Below are positions 52,657 to 62,508 of a DNA stretch of 64,000 nucleotides, piece by piece. The first letter of the stretch is position 1. Each line of letters opens with the position of its first letter. The DNA is from Anaerolineales bacterium (lineage in GTDB: Bacteria; Chloroflexota; Anaerolineae; Anaerolineales; UBA4823). The translations under genes and the position numbers were made by a program. Under the pieces are notes generated by a model that was not told the DNA's origin, ran no database searches, and saw only the letters and a list, made by a program, of their open reading frames with translations. The stretch spans positions 1 to 64,000 of the forward strand of contig JAGVAD010000006.1 of NCBI GenBank assembly GCA_020060465.1, in the 5' to 3' direction.

Positions 52657-53163
52657 TCAGGAATAGCCGCGCTGCAGCAGGCGGAAGGTGGAGGCAAATT
52701 CATTCTCCGCGTCTGCTGGTTGTTCGCTGCGTTCCAACTCCACCCATTCGTGCAGGTCAATGGGAGGGAAAAACACATCGCAGTCAGCATTGGTCTGAAC
52801 AGCGGTCAAATAGATGCGCCCGGCCAGCGGCAGCGCCTGAGCGAAAACCTGTCCGCCCCCAGCCACGAAGGCTTCCGCCTCTCCCGCGGCGCGTGCCACA
52901 TCCAGTGCTTGCTCCAGCGAGCGCGCCGTAAGACATTCAGCGCAATTTTGTAGGCGATAATCGGGGTTGTGGGTGAGGATCACCATTTTGCGCCCCGGCA
53001 ATTGCCGCCCGATTGATTCCCAGGTTTTGCGTCCCATAATCAGATAATGCCCCATGGTCAGCTCTTTAAAACGCCGCAGATCGGCTTTGAGGCGCCAGGG
53101 GATTTTGCCATCTTTGCCGATTCCCCTGCTTTCATCCATGGCTACAATCAGCGAAATCAACAT
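52657..53163 (-). CDS. folA: Dihydrofolate reductase
   Basis: Reduces dihydrofolate to tetrahydrofolate. 168 residues: LIVAMDESRGIGKDGKIPW, the DLRRFKELTMGHYLIMGRKT block with the family GRKTWESIG, and AFVAGGGQVFAQAL. It is 39 bases downstream of thyA on the same strand, a normal pairing since ThyA makes the dihydrofolate that FolA recycles. Confidence 0.96.
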   Translation of the reverse strand: MLISLIVAMDESRGIGKDGKIPWRLKADLRRFKELTMGHYLIMGRKTWESIGRQLPGRKMVILTHNPDYRLQNCAECLTARSLEQALDVARAAGEAEAFVAGGGQVFAQALPLAGRIYLTAVQTNADCDVFFPPIDLHEWVELERSEQPADAENEFASTFRLLQRGYS

Positions 53164-53202
53164 CTTAGAGACCGAGATCGGCTGTGGAAATGATGATTTG
53201 CC

Positions 53203-53997
53203 CTACACCGAAACTTCCGCTTTGATGTGCGGGTGCGCCTGGTAGTTCACCAACTCGAAATCTTCGTACTGAAAGTCAAAGATGGAGCGCGCTTGTGGAT
53301 TAAGTTTCATTTGTGGCAAAGGATATGGCTGGCGAGTGAGCTGCAAACGCGCCTGCTCGATATGATTGCGGTACAGGTGAACATCGCCAAACGTATGCAC
53401 AAACTCGCCGGGCTGTAAATTGCACACCTGCGCCACCATCAAGGTGAGCAGCGCGTAGGAAGCGATATTGAAAGGTACACCCAAAAACACGTCCGCCGAG
53501 CGCTGATAAAGCTGACACGAAAGCCTCCCCTGCGCCACATAAAATTGAAACAGAGCATGACAGGGCGGCAGCGCCATATATTCTATCTCGCCAGGGTTCC
53601 AGGCGCTGACGATCAAACGCCGCGAGTTCGGGTTTGTCTGAATTTGTCGCACAACTTGGGCGATTTGGTCAATCGTGCGCCCATCGGGGGTCTTCCAGGA
53701 ACGCCACTGACTGCCATAGACCGGACCCAGTTCGCCCTGTTCATCAGCCCATTCATCCCAAATATGGACGCCGTGTTCCTGCAAAAAACGCACATTGGTA
53801 TCGCCGCGTAAAAACCAAAGCAATTCGTAGATGATAGATTTAAGATGCAGCTTCTTGGTGGTCAGCAGCGGGAAGCCCTGCTGCAAGTCAAAGCGCATTT
53901 GATAGCCAAAGACCGAAAGCGTCCCGGTGCCAGTGCGATCATCTTTGACAACGCCGCGGTCAAGAATATACTGAAGCAAATCCAGATATTGTCTCAT
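53203..53997 (-). CDS. thyA: Thymidylate synthase
   Basis: 264 residues, the same length as E. coli ThyA. Motifs: [19 protein letters not shown], the catalytic-cysteine block [40 protein letters not shown], and [16 protein letters not shown]. It makes dTMP from dUMP with methylene-THF. ATG 53997; folA follows on the same strand. Confidence 0.97.
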   Translation of the reverse strand: MRQYLDLLQYILDRGVVKDDRTGTGTLSVFGYQMRFDLQQGFPLLTTKKLHLKSIIYELLWFLRGDTNVRFLQEHGVHIWDEWADEQGELGPVYGSQWRSWKTPDGRTIDQIAQVVRQIQTNPNSRRLIVSAWNPGEIEYMALPPCHALFQFYVAQGRLSCQLYQRSADVFLGVPFNIASYALLTLMVAQVCNLQPGEFVHTFGDVHLYRNHIEQARLQLTRQPYPLPQMKLNPQARSIFDFQYEDFELVNYQAHPHIKAEVSV

Positions 53998-54089
53998 GCC
54001 GCCTCCCGCTTGCGGATAACAAATGGTTTAGCAAAGGAGCGACGCAGAGAGAGTCGCCAATGAAAATGCGCTTAAATGGGTTATCAAGA

Positions 54090-55031
54090 TCAATGCGATA
54101 ATTTTACTCGCAATATTCGTCGCGCGCGGCGAATATCCGCCTGAATTTGAGCAATCAACGAGGCCACATCGGGGAAGCGCTGCTCATCCCGCAGCCGATC
54201 TATGAAGAGCAATTCAATGCGCTGTCCGTAGAGATCGCCGCGGTAGTCAAGCAGATGGGTCTCAGCGCGAGGTATAGCTATGGCATTTGGATTGTTAAAG
54301 GTTGGACGCACACCCACATTGGTCACCGCTCGCAACATGCGTTCGCCTACACGCGCCAGGCAGGCATAAACCCCTGCTTTAGGCATCAGTTGCTCCTGCC
54401 AGATATCCAGGTTAGCGGTTGGGATGCCAATCCTGCGGCCGCGACCATCGCCGGGCGCGACGGCGCCATCCAACGCATAGGGGCGGCCAAGCAATTGGCG
54501 AGCGGTTTTCACATCGCCGTCCCGGATCGCAGATCGGATGCGGCTGGACGAAACCACCTCCCGATTTATGCGAATGGGGCGAATAACGCTCACCGAATAA
54601 TCAAATTCCTCGCCCAGGCGTTGCAACATAGCCACATTGCCTTCCCGATTATGCCCCATGGCAAAGTCGGGCCCCACACACAGTGTTCGCAAACCGAGAT
54701 GGTCTTTCAGCTCACGAATGAAATCCCGCGCCGAACGGCTGGCTACCTGTTGGTTAAACGGATGGGTAATGACCACGTCCACACCTTGCTCGCCCAGCAA
54801 GCGGGCGCGTTGCTCAGGCGAGGTCAAGTAGAACGGATCGGTGCGATGACGCAGCACAACTGCCGGATGTGGGTGAAAGGTCAGCGCCACGGCTGGGGCG
54901 TTCTGTGCGTGTGCGCCAGCGACCAATCGGCGCAAGATCGCCTGATGCCCTTTATGCACCCCGTCAAACGAACCAATTGTCAGCCAGGCGCCCTCCAGGC
55001 TGAGACTTTCCAATGAGTCGGTATGGAGCAT
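54090..55031 (-). CDS. ribF: Bifunctional riboflavin kinase / FAD synthetase
   Basis: Makes FMN and FAD. 313 residues: N-terminal adenylyltransferase (TIGSFDGVHKGHQAILRRLV, LTFHPHPA, RTLCVGPDFAMGHNREGN, and SSSRIRSAIRDGDV) and C-terminal kinase (GDGRGRRIGIPTANLD, GVYACLARVG, TNVGVRPTFN, ETHLLDYRGDLYG). Last gene of the nusA-to-ribF run, 21 bases after truB. Confidence 0.97.
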   Translation of the reverse strand: MLHTDSLESLSLEGAWLTIGSFDGVHKGHQAILRRLVAGAHAQNAPAVALTFHPHPAVVLRHRTDPFYLTSPEQRARLLGEQGVDVVITHPFNQQVASRSARDFIRELKDHLGLRTLCVGPDFAMGHNREGNVAMLQRLGEEFDYSVSVIRPIRINREVVSSSRIRSAIRDGDVKTARQLLGRPYALDGAVAPGDGRGRRIGIPTANLDIWQEQLMPKAGVYACLARVGERMLRAVTNVGVRPTFNNPNAIAIPRAETHLLDYRGDLYGQRIELLFIDRLRDEQRFPDVASLIAQIQADIRRARRILRVKLSH

Positions 55032-55052
55032 AGTGTATGCCGCGATAGCAGG

Positions 55053-55979
55053 TCAAGACTGGAAAAACACCTTGCGCGGCTGCCATTCCTGTGTGGCTTC
55101 ATCCACTTCCAAAAGCGCCACCAGGTCGCCCTGTTGCGTAATCGCCCGCGCCCAGCCTTTCTGATTAGGCTCAGCCGGGATACGGTGTCCGTGACGGATC
55201 AATTCCACCTGGTCTGCGTCAAGCTCGACCATTGGCCAATCTGCTAAAGCCTCCGCCGCAGGGATCAAATAACGATACCAGTTGCCGGCGTCAAAAGCTT
55301 CTTGCAGCCGGCGAAGCGGCACCGCGTCGCGCAAGGTAAAGCGGCCACTTTTCGTGCGTCGCAACCCCACAAGATGAGCGCCAGTGCCCAACTCTCTGCC
55401 CAGGTCATTCGCCAATGAGCGCACATAAGTGCCGGATGAACAGTAAACATCAATAACCACTTCCGGCGGCGCCCATTCCAATATGTCCAGGCTATAAACC
55501 TTGATGATGCGAGGGGATAGATCCACCTCTTCACCCTCACGCGCCATCTCATAGGCTTTCTTCCCCTGCACTTTCACAGCCGAATAGGGCGGGGGGACTT
55601 GCTCGATTTCACCCACAAAACGCTGCAATACCTCATTGAAGTATTCTTCACTGATCTCATCCACCGAAACACGCGGCGCGTTGGGTTCAACGATCTCGCC
55701 TTCCGAATCATACGTATCTGTTGACGAACCCAAATGTATGGTCGCCTGATAACGCTTATCAGAAGCAGAGACGAACTCGCTCAAACGCACCGCCGGGCCA
55801 ATCAAGATCACCAAGACGCCCGATGCGCGCGGGTCCAGTGTACCCGTATGCCCGGCGCGGCGGATGCCCGTCCCGCGGCGGATAATCTGCACCACATCGT
55901 GCGAGGTCAAACCGATGGGCTTGTCAACAACCAGCACGCCCGAGACGACATTCTTTACGTTTTCTTTGTCTCGATCCAT
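55053..55979 (-). CDS. truB: tRNA pseudouridine(55) synthase TruB
   Basis: 308 residues from ATG 55979 (the earlier ATG 56042 overlaps nrnA; the 55979 start has aagg close by). Motifs: GVLVVDKPIGLTSHDVVQII, the catalytic Asp in RRAGHTGTLDPRASGVLVIL, YRATIHLGSSTDTYDSEGE-like blocks (here YQATIHLG), and VYCSSGTYVRSLANDLGREL. Modifies U55 in the T-arm of tRNAs. The spacing to ribF is 21 bases. Confidence 0.96.
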   Translation of the reverse strand: MDRDKENVKNVVSGVLVVDKPIGLTSHDVVQIIRRGTGIRRAGHTGTLDPRASGVLVILIGPAVRLSEFVSASDKRYQATIHLGSSTDTYDSEGEIVEPNAPRVSVDEISEEYFNEVLQRFVGEIEQVPPPYSAVKVQGKKAYEMAREGEEVDLSPRIIKVYSLDILEWAPPEVVIDVYCSSGTYVRSLANDLGRELGTGAHLVGLRRTKSGRFTLRDAVPLRRLQEAFDAGNWYRYLIPAAEALADWPMVELDADQVELIRHGHRIPAEPNQKGWARAITQQGDLVALLEVDEATQEWQPRKVFFQS

Positions 55980-56016
55980 TTCATCCTTGCCCTTTGATGG
56001 ATGATAAGGAGAGTCA

Positions 56017-56988
56017 TTATGATTGTACACGGTGTCCTCCATTCAACAAGGGACGAGTAAGTTCCACGACCTTGGTTTGAACTTCATCAATTTCGCCGGC
56101 GATTTCGGCGCCCGAAGCTGCGGGGTGTCCTCCCCCGCCCAGGCTAACCGCAATTTGCGAGACGTCATAGCCAGGTTGGGCGCGCCAGCTTACCTTTACA
56201 CGTCCATTGGGTTGTTCCACAAAAATCATAGCGATATCCGCGCCATCTACGGCGCTCAAGATATTGATCAAATCAGCGTCGTCACGCCCAGGGTATTGGG
56301 CCGCGCGACGGTCATCCAAAGTGAGTTTCGTCCACACCAGGCGGTCGCTGCGCTCCAGGCGAGAAAGTCCTGCGCCCCAGAAGCGGACGGCTTCAAAGGT
56401 GCGATTCACCAGCGCCTGACGATACAACTCCGGTAAATTCGCGCCCTTCTCCATCAGATCCGCCGCCAGACGTAAGGTGCGCGGCGTCATGTTGGCGGTG
56501 CGAAAACCAATTGTGTCTGTGATCAGGCCAGTCAACAACGCCGCAGCAACCGGCTGCGTCAGCGGCAGCCCCCAGACGGGCAACGCTTCGGCGATGATCT
56601 CCGCCGTCGCCGTCGCGGATACGTCTACAAGATTGATGCGGGCGAAGTTTAAATTGGTGGCATGGTGATCTATATTGATTTCCGGCTGACGGGCGCTCCC
56701 CAACGCCGCGCCAGCGCGTTCCAGATCTGAACAATCCACAACGATCGCCAAATCGAATTCGCCCACCGGTTTGTGCAGCACCTGCTGACTGCCTTCCAAA
56801 TGGCGATAGGTAAGGGGAATACCATCCTCGGAAATCATCTGCACTTGCTTCCCCGCCGCTTGAAGCGCCAGGCCCAAACCTAACAACGAGCCAATCGCAT
56901 CCCCATCAGGCCGAACATGGCAAACCACCAGGCAGCGCTGTGCGCGCTGTATCAGTTGACCAGCCTGGGATAGCAAAGCCTCATTCAT
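56017..56988 (-). CDS. nrnA: DHH phosphoesterase NrnA-like (oligoribonuclease / pAp phosphatase)
   Basis: 323 residues from ATG 56988, overlapping the rbfA stop by 8 bases. DHH motifs: CHVRPDGDAIGSLLGLGLAL, VVDCSDLERAG, INIDHHATNLNFARINLVD, and the DHHA1 motif SLGGGGHPAASGAE. Degrades short oligonucleotides and 3'-phosphoadenosine-5'-phosphate. It sits in the usual rbfA-nrnA-truB order. Confidence 0.95.
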   Translation of the reverse strand: MNEALLSQAGQLIQRAQRCLVVCHVRPDGDAIGSLLGLGLALQAAGKQVQMISEDGIPLTYRHLEGSQQVLHKPVGEFDLAIVVDCSDLERAGAALGSARQPEINIDHHATNLNFARINLVDVSATATAEIIAEALPVWGLPLTQPVAAALLTGLITDTIGFRTANMTPRTLRLAADLMEKGANLPELYRQALVNRTFEAVRFWGAGLSRLERSDRLVWTKLTLDDRRAAQYPGRDDADLINILSAVDGADIAMIFVEQPNGRVKVSWRAQPGYDVSQIAVSLGGGGHPAASGAEIAGEIDEVQTKVVELTRPLLNGGHRVQS

Positions 56989-57373
56989 CGGCACGAGACG
57001 AATCCTCCCCCTGAGCCGACCGCGCTTCATCCTCATGCAGCGAAGCAATCAACCGCTCGATACGGTCAGCGCGTTCAAAGGTTGCATCCCAGCGAAAGCG
57101 CAGGCGTGGGAAAATACGTAGCTCAATGCGTTGCGCCAGCTCGCGCCGTAAATATCCCTGGGCGTGTTGCAAGCCCTCCAGAATTTCTTGGGCGCGAACG
57201 CTGCCTTCCAACGCCGAGACATATATATCCGCAACCGTCAATTCGCGATCCACAGTCACATCGGTCACTGAAACCCCGGCCAACCTGGGGTCAGACACCT
57301 CTTGAAGCAACATCTCCGATAATTCTTCGCGTATGCGGTCAGCAATGCGCTGCGAACGCAATTTTGAAACCAT
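56981..57373 (-). CDS. rbfA: 30S ribosome-binding factor RbfA
   Basis: 130 residues: RSQRIADRIREELSEMLLQE, VSDPRLAGVSVTDVTVDREL, and RFRWDATFERADRIERLIAS. Helps mature the 5' end of 16S rRNA in the cold and in general assembly. It is 14 bases after infB. Confidence 0.96.
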   Translation of the reverse strand: MVSKLRSQRIADRIREELSEMLLQEVSDPRLAGVSVTDVTVDRELTVADIYVSALEGSVRAQEILEGLQHAQGYLRRELAQRIELRIFPRLRFRWDATFERADRIERLIASLHEDEARSAQGEDSSRADE

Positions 57374-57387
57374 GCCTCATCCAACCT

Positions 57388-59181
57388 TTAGGCCACAGCA
57401 ACTTTCTCGAGCACATAACACTCCAGCCGGTCGCCAATTTGAACATCGTCAAATCCCTTCAAACCGATGCCGCATTCAAAACCGGCTCTCACTTCACGCA
57501 CATCTTCTTGTAAATGCTTCAGCGAGGCGATTGGGCCTTCGTGTACGACCTCTCCATTGCGAATCACACGGATGCGCGCTGAACGGCGAATTTCTCCATC
57601 CAATACCCGACATCCAGCGATGTTGCCAACCTTTCTGATGGTGAACACAGCCCGCACTTCTGCATGACCAAGGACGACCTCTTTCTCTTCAGGCTCCAGC
57701 ATACCTTTGAGAGCCTTCTCGACATCTTCTGTTAGGCGATAAATAATATCATAAATCCGAATAGAGACGCCCTCGGATTCCGCCAGACGCCGAGCGGCGG
57801 GATCTGGCTGCACGTTAAAGCCGATGACAATCGCATTAGAGGCTGACGCCAACATCACGTCGTTTTCGCCGATGTTGCCGGTCTCTGCGTACAAGATGGT
57901 GATCTTAATATCGCCTTTGTTCAGTTCGTTCAGCGACGAGATGATTGGTTCCAAGGAGCCCTGCACATCTGCTTTGATAATCAGGCGCAACTCCCGCACC
58001 TCGCCTGCCTGAAAGCGATCGAACAACTCCTCTAAGGTCACGGCGCTTTTAGCGGTTGCCGCGGCTTGCTGGCTTATCTGAGCGCGTTCGAAGACGATCT
58101 CTCGCGCCTCGCGCTCAGACTCCACCACCTGGAAGAGATCGCCGGCGACCGGGACGTCGTTCAGACCCATCACCGAGACCGGGGTGGAAGGGCCGGCTTT
58201 ATGCAACTTACGTCCGCGGTAATCGAACATTGCACGCAACCGTCCATGCGCTGTGCCCGCAACGACTACATCGCCTACCTTGAGGGTGCCGTTTTGCACC
58301 AGTAAGGTTGCCAATACGCCTTTGGCGCGGTCTCTCTCCGCTTCGATGACGGTGCCAATCACCTGCCCTTTCGGATTGGCTTTAATATCCATGCTGTCCG
58401 CAACCAATAAAATAGCTTCCAACAAGTCTTCCAGGCCAATCATGCGTTTAGCGGAGATCGGCACTACAATTGTATCGCCATCCCAATCATCCGGCACCAG
58501 ACCCACCTCAGCTAATTGCTGCTTAACGCGCTCGCGGTCTGCGTTCGGCTTATCTATTTTGTTCATCGCCACAATGATAGGCACTTTGGCGGCTTTGGCG
58601 TGAGCAATGGCTTCCTTGGTCTGCGGCATCACGCCATCATCGGCGGCAACCACTAACACAACGATGTCTGCGCCTTGCGCCCCGCGCGCCCGCATGGCGG
58701 TAAAAGCCGCGTGGCCAGGCGTATCCAGAAAAGTGATCGTACGCCCTTTTAGCTCTACCTGATAAGCGCCAATGTGCTGGGTAATGCCTCCCACCTCGCC
58801 TTCAGCCACATGCGTCTGCCGTAAGGCGTCCAATAAAGTCGTTTTACCATGGTCCACATGCCCTAAAATCGTCACCACCGGCGGACGCGGAACCAAATCA
58901 GCGGGATTTTCCCCGGCAATCACACGGCGCCACAAAGGAATTTCGCCTTGATCTTCTTCCGCCGCTTCAGTGGCCTCCAGCGTGGCATCGTAGCCCATTT
59001 CAGCGGCGACAATAGCTGCCGTGTCGAAGTCAATTTGCTGATTAATATTCGCCATCACCCCATTGGCCATCAAGCTTTTGATGATATCAATGGGGCTGGA
59101 CTGTATCGCCTTGGCCAGATCCCGAACTGTAATCGTTGGGGGAAGTTCAATGGGTGTGGCGCGACGCACATTATCGCTCAT
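57388..59181 (-). CDS. infB: Translation initiation factor IF-2 (short form)
   Basis: 597 residues from ATG 59181 with a strong aggaggt site. IF2_N domain (about 18-65), then the GTPase: [62 protein letters not shown], and domains II-IV with C-terminal initiator-tRNA-binding blocks. The long charged N-terminal region of enterobacterial IF-2 is absent, as in many compact homologues. It lies 194 bases after ylxR; that gap holds a hairpin (ggcagcc / ggctgtc near 59291-59308) but no YlxQ (L7Ae-like) gene. Confidence 0.97.
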   Translation of the reverse strand: MSDNVRRATPIELPPTITVRDLAKAIQSSPIDIIKSLMANGVMANINQQIDFDTAAIVAAEMGYDATLEATEAAEEDQGEIPLWRRVIAGENPADLVPRPPVVTILGHVDHGKTTLLDALRQTHVAEGEVGGITQHIGAYQVELKGRTITFLDTPGHAAFTAMRARGAQGADIVVLVVAADDGVMPQTKEAIAHAKAAKVPIIVAMNKIDKPNADRERVKQQLAEVGLVPDDWDGDTIVVPISAKRMIGLEDLLEAILLVADSMDIKANPKGQVIGTVIEAERDRAKGVLATLLVQNGTLKVGDVVVAGTAHGRLRAMFDYRGRKLHKAGPSTPVSVMGLNDVPVAGDLFQVVESEREAREIVFERAQISQQAAATAKSAVTLEELFDRFQAGEVRELRLIIKADVQGSLEPIISSLNELNKGDIKITILYAETGNIGENDVMLASASNAIVIGFNVQPDPAARRLAESEGVSIRIYDIIYRLTEDVEKALKGMLEPEEKEVVLGHAEVRAVFTIRKVGNIAGCRVLDGEIRRSARIRVIRNGEVVHEGPIASLKHLQEDVREVRAGFECGIGLKGFDDVQIGDRLECYVLEKVAVA

Positions 59182-59375
59182 TTGGCACCTCCTGATCATC
59201 TCTACTGTCCGTGCCCCAATGAGCGACTCAGAAAACCTGTAGTCTGCTACTCGTTCATGGCAGGCAGGACATATTCCGCGGCAAGACAGCCAATTTGGCT
59301 GCCTCGCCCAACTTGCGCCGCAGGGGAACCGGATGGGGCATCGGCTGCTGACTACGAGCCGTCCGTTGGATGCGC

Positions 59376-59696
59376 CTATCCAACATGCTGCGCTTCCTCT
59401 TGCGCAGGCGCCTCTTCAGGTAAAGAGGCCATAAATGCCACCAAGGCGTCTCGATCCTCTGGCGTTAGCTCTATCTTCAGCGCGTGGGCCAGGGCTCCCT
59501 TCAAGCCGCGCTCCCAGCACGTTTTTTGATTGTGCAGGTAAGCGCCGCGCCCAGCCGCCTTGCCGGTTGGATCCACCCGCACCGCCTCGCCTTGACGCAC
59601 AATACGGATTAATGTGCGTTTCGGCAAGACTTCCTTGCAGCCCACACATGTCCGTTGGGGCAAATGTTTTCTACGAACAGTTTTTTTCTTAGGCAC
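59376..59696 (-). CDS. ylxR: YlxR family RNA-binding protein
   Basis: 106 residues of the DUF448/YlxR type: RTCVGCKEVLPKRTLIRIVR, GRGAYLHNQKTCWERGLKGA. A small RNA-binding protein nearly always located between nusA and infB, as here (24 bases after nusA). It carries an extra glutamate/alanine-rich C-terminal tail of about 25 residues. Confidence 0.95.
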   Translation of the reverse strand: MPKKKTVRRKHLPQRTCVGCKEVLPKRTLIRIVRQGEAVRVDPTGKAAGRGAYLHNQKTCWERGLKGALAHALKIELTPEDRDALVAFMASLPEEAPAQEEAQHVG

Positions 59697-59720
59697 TGAA
59701 TCTCCCTGACACAGGATAGA

Positions 59721-61715
59721 TCAGTAGTCCCATTTCTCGTCCCAGTCCACATCGCCACGTTTGCGTTTCTTCTTTACAACCATGGCGTTGCGTTCTGGAT
59801 CATACTCCATCTCAACAAACTTCTTTTTCTTCTTGCGCTTCTTCTTGCGCTCGTCCGTTTCTTCTTCATCATCCTCAACAATTTCAAATTCGACCACTTC
59901 AGGGCGTAATGAGAATAGCTGATCGAACGCGCCGAGTTCCTCTTCCGGCTCAGGCGTGGCCTCAGCAGGTTCTCCAACGGTCACCGCCTCCAACTCAGCA
60001 GCTTCTGCGACCTCTGCTTCGAGCGCAGCAGCTTCTGCCATTTCAACCGAAGCTTCGGCCTCGGCTGGCGCTTCGAGCGCGGCCTCAGCCAACGCTTCGG
60101 CAGCTTCAGCTTCGACGGCGACGGCTTCCAATTCGTCGGAAGCTGCTTCCAGAGCGGGCTCAACCACCTCTTCGCCCTCAGTTTGCGGCTCAATCTCAGC
60201 TTCTTCAACTGGCGGCAATTGCGCCAGCAGTTTATCCAATGCCTGTTGTAGCTCAGACATGGCTTTTGGCCCCATACCGCTCAGCTTCCAGATCGAGTCC
60301 GGGTCCAGCTTCATTTGCAGGATCAGGTCGCCCACGGTCTGTAAACCGGTCTCACTGATGACTGCATAGACGCGGTCGGAAACTTCGAACTTCTCCAGCG
60401 GAATATCAAACGCCGCCGGAGGAATGGTCGCCCGCGCTTGCTGGATATACTCTTCTTCGCCGCGCTCTTCTTCCTTCTGCTGACGCAACAAACCACGCTC
60501 CACCCGATCTACAAACTGGGTCAGCAGATGATATTCTTCTGGAGTGACCGGGCGGCCTTCAGCCTTCTTAGCCAGAATCGCCTCTACCAGAGGCAATGTA
60601 TCCATTTCATGTTGAGCGATCTCCGCATATTGCGGATCACTTTGTAATTTAACCAACGCGTCGTTGGCAGCTTCCGGCAGGCTCTTGATATCAATGCGCC
60701 AGGCGGTGAGTTTGGCGGCCAGGCGTGCATTCTGCCCATCGCGGCCAATCGCCAGGCTGAGCTGATCTTCCGGCACGACCACAGTGGCCGTTTTTGCGCC
60801 TTTGGACTGCTCATTGAGATAGACGCCCGAAACGCGCGCCGGGCTGAGCGCCTTAGCAATGTAAACTGCCGGATCGGGGCTCCATTCGATCACATCAATT
60901 TTCTCATCGTTCAATTCACGCACAATCGCCTGAATACGAACCCCGCGAATACCCACGCAAGCGCCTACTGGATCCACGCCAGATTGCAGCGCTGCCACGG
61001 CGACCTTAGATCGCTGGCCTGGCTCACGAGCAATTGAACGGATCTCCACCATGCCATGATAAATCTCCGGCACTTCGTTTTCCAGCAAGCGACGCAAGAA
61101 ATTCCGATGAGCGCGAGAGAGGACGATTTGCGGCCCGCGCGGCGTGGGTTTCACTTCCAACAGCAAGGCGCGCACGCGATCATGGACGCGAAAGCGCTCA
61201 TTCGGGATCATCTGGGCGCGCGGCATGATGCCCTCAGCTTTCATCTCCAGACCCAGCGTCACACCCTGAGCGTTTACCGCCTGCACCACGCCGCTGATGA
61301 TCTCGCCTACCTGCTTGCTGAAATGCCGCAACTGCGTTTCACGTTCCGCCTCGCGGATGCGCTGTTGGATGACCTGACGCGCGGTCTGGGCGGCAACTCG
61401 GCCAAAATTCTTAGGTGTCGATTCAACGATCACCATGCTTCCCAGGGTCGCTTGCTCATCCACCTTGAGAGCGTCTTTTAACGCCACCTCGGTGCGCGGA
61501 TCCTCCACCGAATCGACCACCTCCTTTTCGACGTAGATGGTCACTTTACCCGTTTCTGGGTCTATTACGGCATCCACATGCTGGGCGTTCGAGGCATTAA
61601 CGTGCCGCCGATAGGCAGAGGCCAGCGCAGCCTGCAGCGCCTCGATCACCACCTCCTGAGGCAAGCCTTTCTCCTCCAGGACTTCATTGAATGCCAAAAC
61701 AAACTCATTCTTCAT
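59721..61715 (-). CDS. nusA: Transcription termination/antitermination factor NusA with long charged tail
   Basis: 664 residues, longer than typical (350-500). N-terminal RNAP-binding domain, S1 domain (about 130-200, [20 protein letters not shown]), KH1/KH2 (about 225-375, [40 protein letters not shown]), then a helix-hairpin-helix unit (about 445-490). Residues about 495-610 are Glu/Ala-rich, followed by a Lys-rich stretch ([14 protein letters not shown]) and a [17 protein letters not shown] end. ATG 61715 has ggag 8 bases upstream. rimP, its usual upstream partner, is absent. It heads the operon through ribF. Confidence 0.96.
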   Translation of the reverse strand: MKNEFVLAFNEVLEEKGLPQEVVIEALQAALASAYRRHVNASNAQHVDAVIDPETGKVTIYVEKEVVDSVEDPRTEVALKDALKVDEQATLGSMVIVESTPKNFGRVAAQTARQVIQQRIREAERETQLRHFSKQVGEIISGVVQAVNAQGVTLGLEMKAEGIMPRAQMIPNERFRVHDRVRALLLEVKPTPRGPQIVLSRAHRNFLRRLLENEVPEIYHGMVEIRSIAREPGQRSKVAVAALQSGVDPVGACVGIRGVRIQAIVRELNDEKIDVIEWSPDPAVYIAKALSPARVSGVYLNEQSKGAKTATVVVPEDQLSLAIGRDGQNARLAAKLTAWRIDIKSLPEAANDALVKLQSDPQYAEIAQHEMDTLPLVEAILAKKAEGRPVTPEEYHLLTQFVDRVERGLLRQQKEEERGEEEYIQQARATIPPAAFDIPLEKFEVSDRVYAVISETGLQTVGDLILQMKLDPDSIWKLSGMGPKAMSELQQALDKLLAQLPPVEEAEIEPQTEGEEVVEPALEAASDELEAVAVEAEAAEALAEAALEAPAEAEASVEMAEAAALEAEVAEAAELEAVTVGEPAEATPEPEEELGAFDQLFSLRPEVVEFEIVEDDEEETDERKKKRKKKKKFVEMEYDPERNAMVVKKKRKRGDVDWDEKWDY

Positions 61716-61744
61716 TGCAATTTCTCCGCAAGAAGCTCATCGCT

Positions 61745-61821
61745 CCCACTTTCCAGGCGTTTTTGTTATAGCCTGGATGATTCTTCCATTACATGCAGAA
61801 AAGTGGGGGTTGCCCACTTTT
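61745..61821 (-). promoter_or_regulatory. Structured nusA leader with alternative pairings
   Basis: In the minus-strand RNA: segment A AAAAGTGGG (complement 61821-61813), B CCCACTTTT (61807-61799), and C AAAGTGGG (61752-61745). B can pair with A (9 bp, 5-base loop) or with C (8 bp). Between B and C sits a separate CCAGGC/GCCTGG hairpin (61776-61771 / 61758-61753). This three-segment arrangement resembles an attenuator or a NusA-autoregulatory leader; function inferred. Confidence 0.5.
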
Positions 61822-61861
61822 CGTCAATGCCAGTAGCGTCGCCGCTAACCGAAGTGCTAAC

Positions 61862-61890
61862 ATTTTAGCATAGATACAAAAGGAATGCAA
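61862..61890 (-). promoter_or_regulatory. Promoter of the nusA operon
   Basis: Minus strand TTGCAT (complement 61885-61890), a 17-base spacer, TAAAAT (complement 61862-61867). It would start transcription near 61854 and give a leader of about 140 bases before nusA. Both boxes have one to two mismatches to consensus. Confidence 0.65.
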
Positions 61891-61916
61891 GATGCGCAAA
61901 ATGATCTAACGAATTA

Positions 61917-62459
61917 TTAACTTTGACGTTGAGTCAGCGCCTTCTCCATACGCCAGGCAGGCTCATGCACCTCGCGGCGGCGGCCTGTATCATCCAGATA
62001 CGACCACTCCCCCGCCTCCTCTGCGACCACCTGGTAACTATGCTGTTGATAAAAGCGCAGCGCGGCGACATTTTCTCGCGCAACGTTCAGGGTAACAAAC
62101 AGAAAACGGCGCTGTAACAAATCTTCTTCAACAATCTGCAACATACGTCCGCCGATGCCCACGCCGCGATAGGCCGGCTGGATACGGAATCCATAAATGT
62201 ATGCCCGCCGAACGCCATCCGCCAACTCTCTGCGCCCACTGGAAAGTTGCACAAACACCTGGCCGATGATGCCCACATCTGGCAATTCGGCCACCCACAT
62301 CAAAGCTTTACCCTGGCAGGCGCTGCGATAGATATCTGCATAGAGGCGGCGGAAATGACGGTATTCGCCGCCCCACTCTAACGCCGGCAGATCCTCGCCG
62401 CGCAACAGCCGAATGATCACTTGCTCTGTCAGCGGTTGTTTTTCGAGATATTCCATCAT
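61917..62459 (-). CDS. GNAT-family N-acetyltransferase
   Basis: 180 residues with the acetyl-CoA loop IQPAYRGVGIGGRMLQIVEE and ENVAALRFYQQHSYQVVAEE, the classic GNAT motif A/B. The substrate is unknown. It starts with ATG 62459, 49 bases downstream of the tRNA nucleotidyltransferase on the same strand, and ends just before the nusA promoter. Confidence 0.93.
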   Translation of the reverse strand: MMEYLEKQPLTEQVIIRLLRGEDLPALEWGGEYRHFRRLYADIYRSACQGKALMWVAELPDVGIIGQVFVQLSSGRRELADGVRRAYIYGFRIQPAYRGVGIGGRMLQIVEEDLLQRRFLFVTLNVARENVAALRFYQQHSYQVVAEEAGEWSYLDDTGRRREVHEPAWRMEKALTQRQS

Positions 62460-62508
62460 CCAGCATCCATCAACAAACCCGATTCAACCCAACTTCCCAT
62501 GCGGCGGT

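Noticed and set aside
54147-55016. 289-codon plus-strand frame opposite ribF
   Set aside because: The minus-strand frame has every RibF motif; the plus-strand product resembles nothing.
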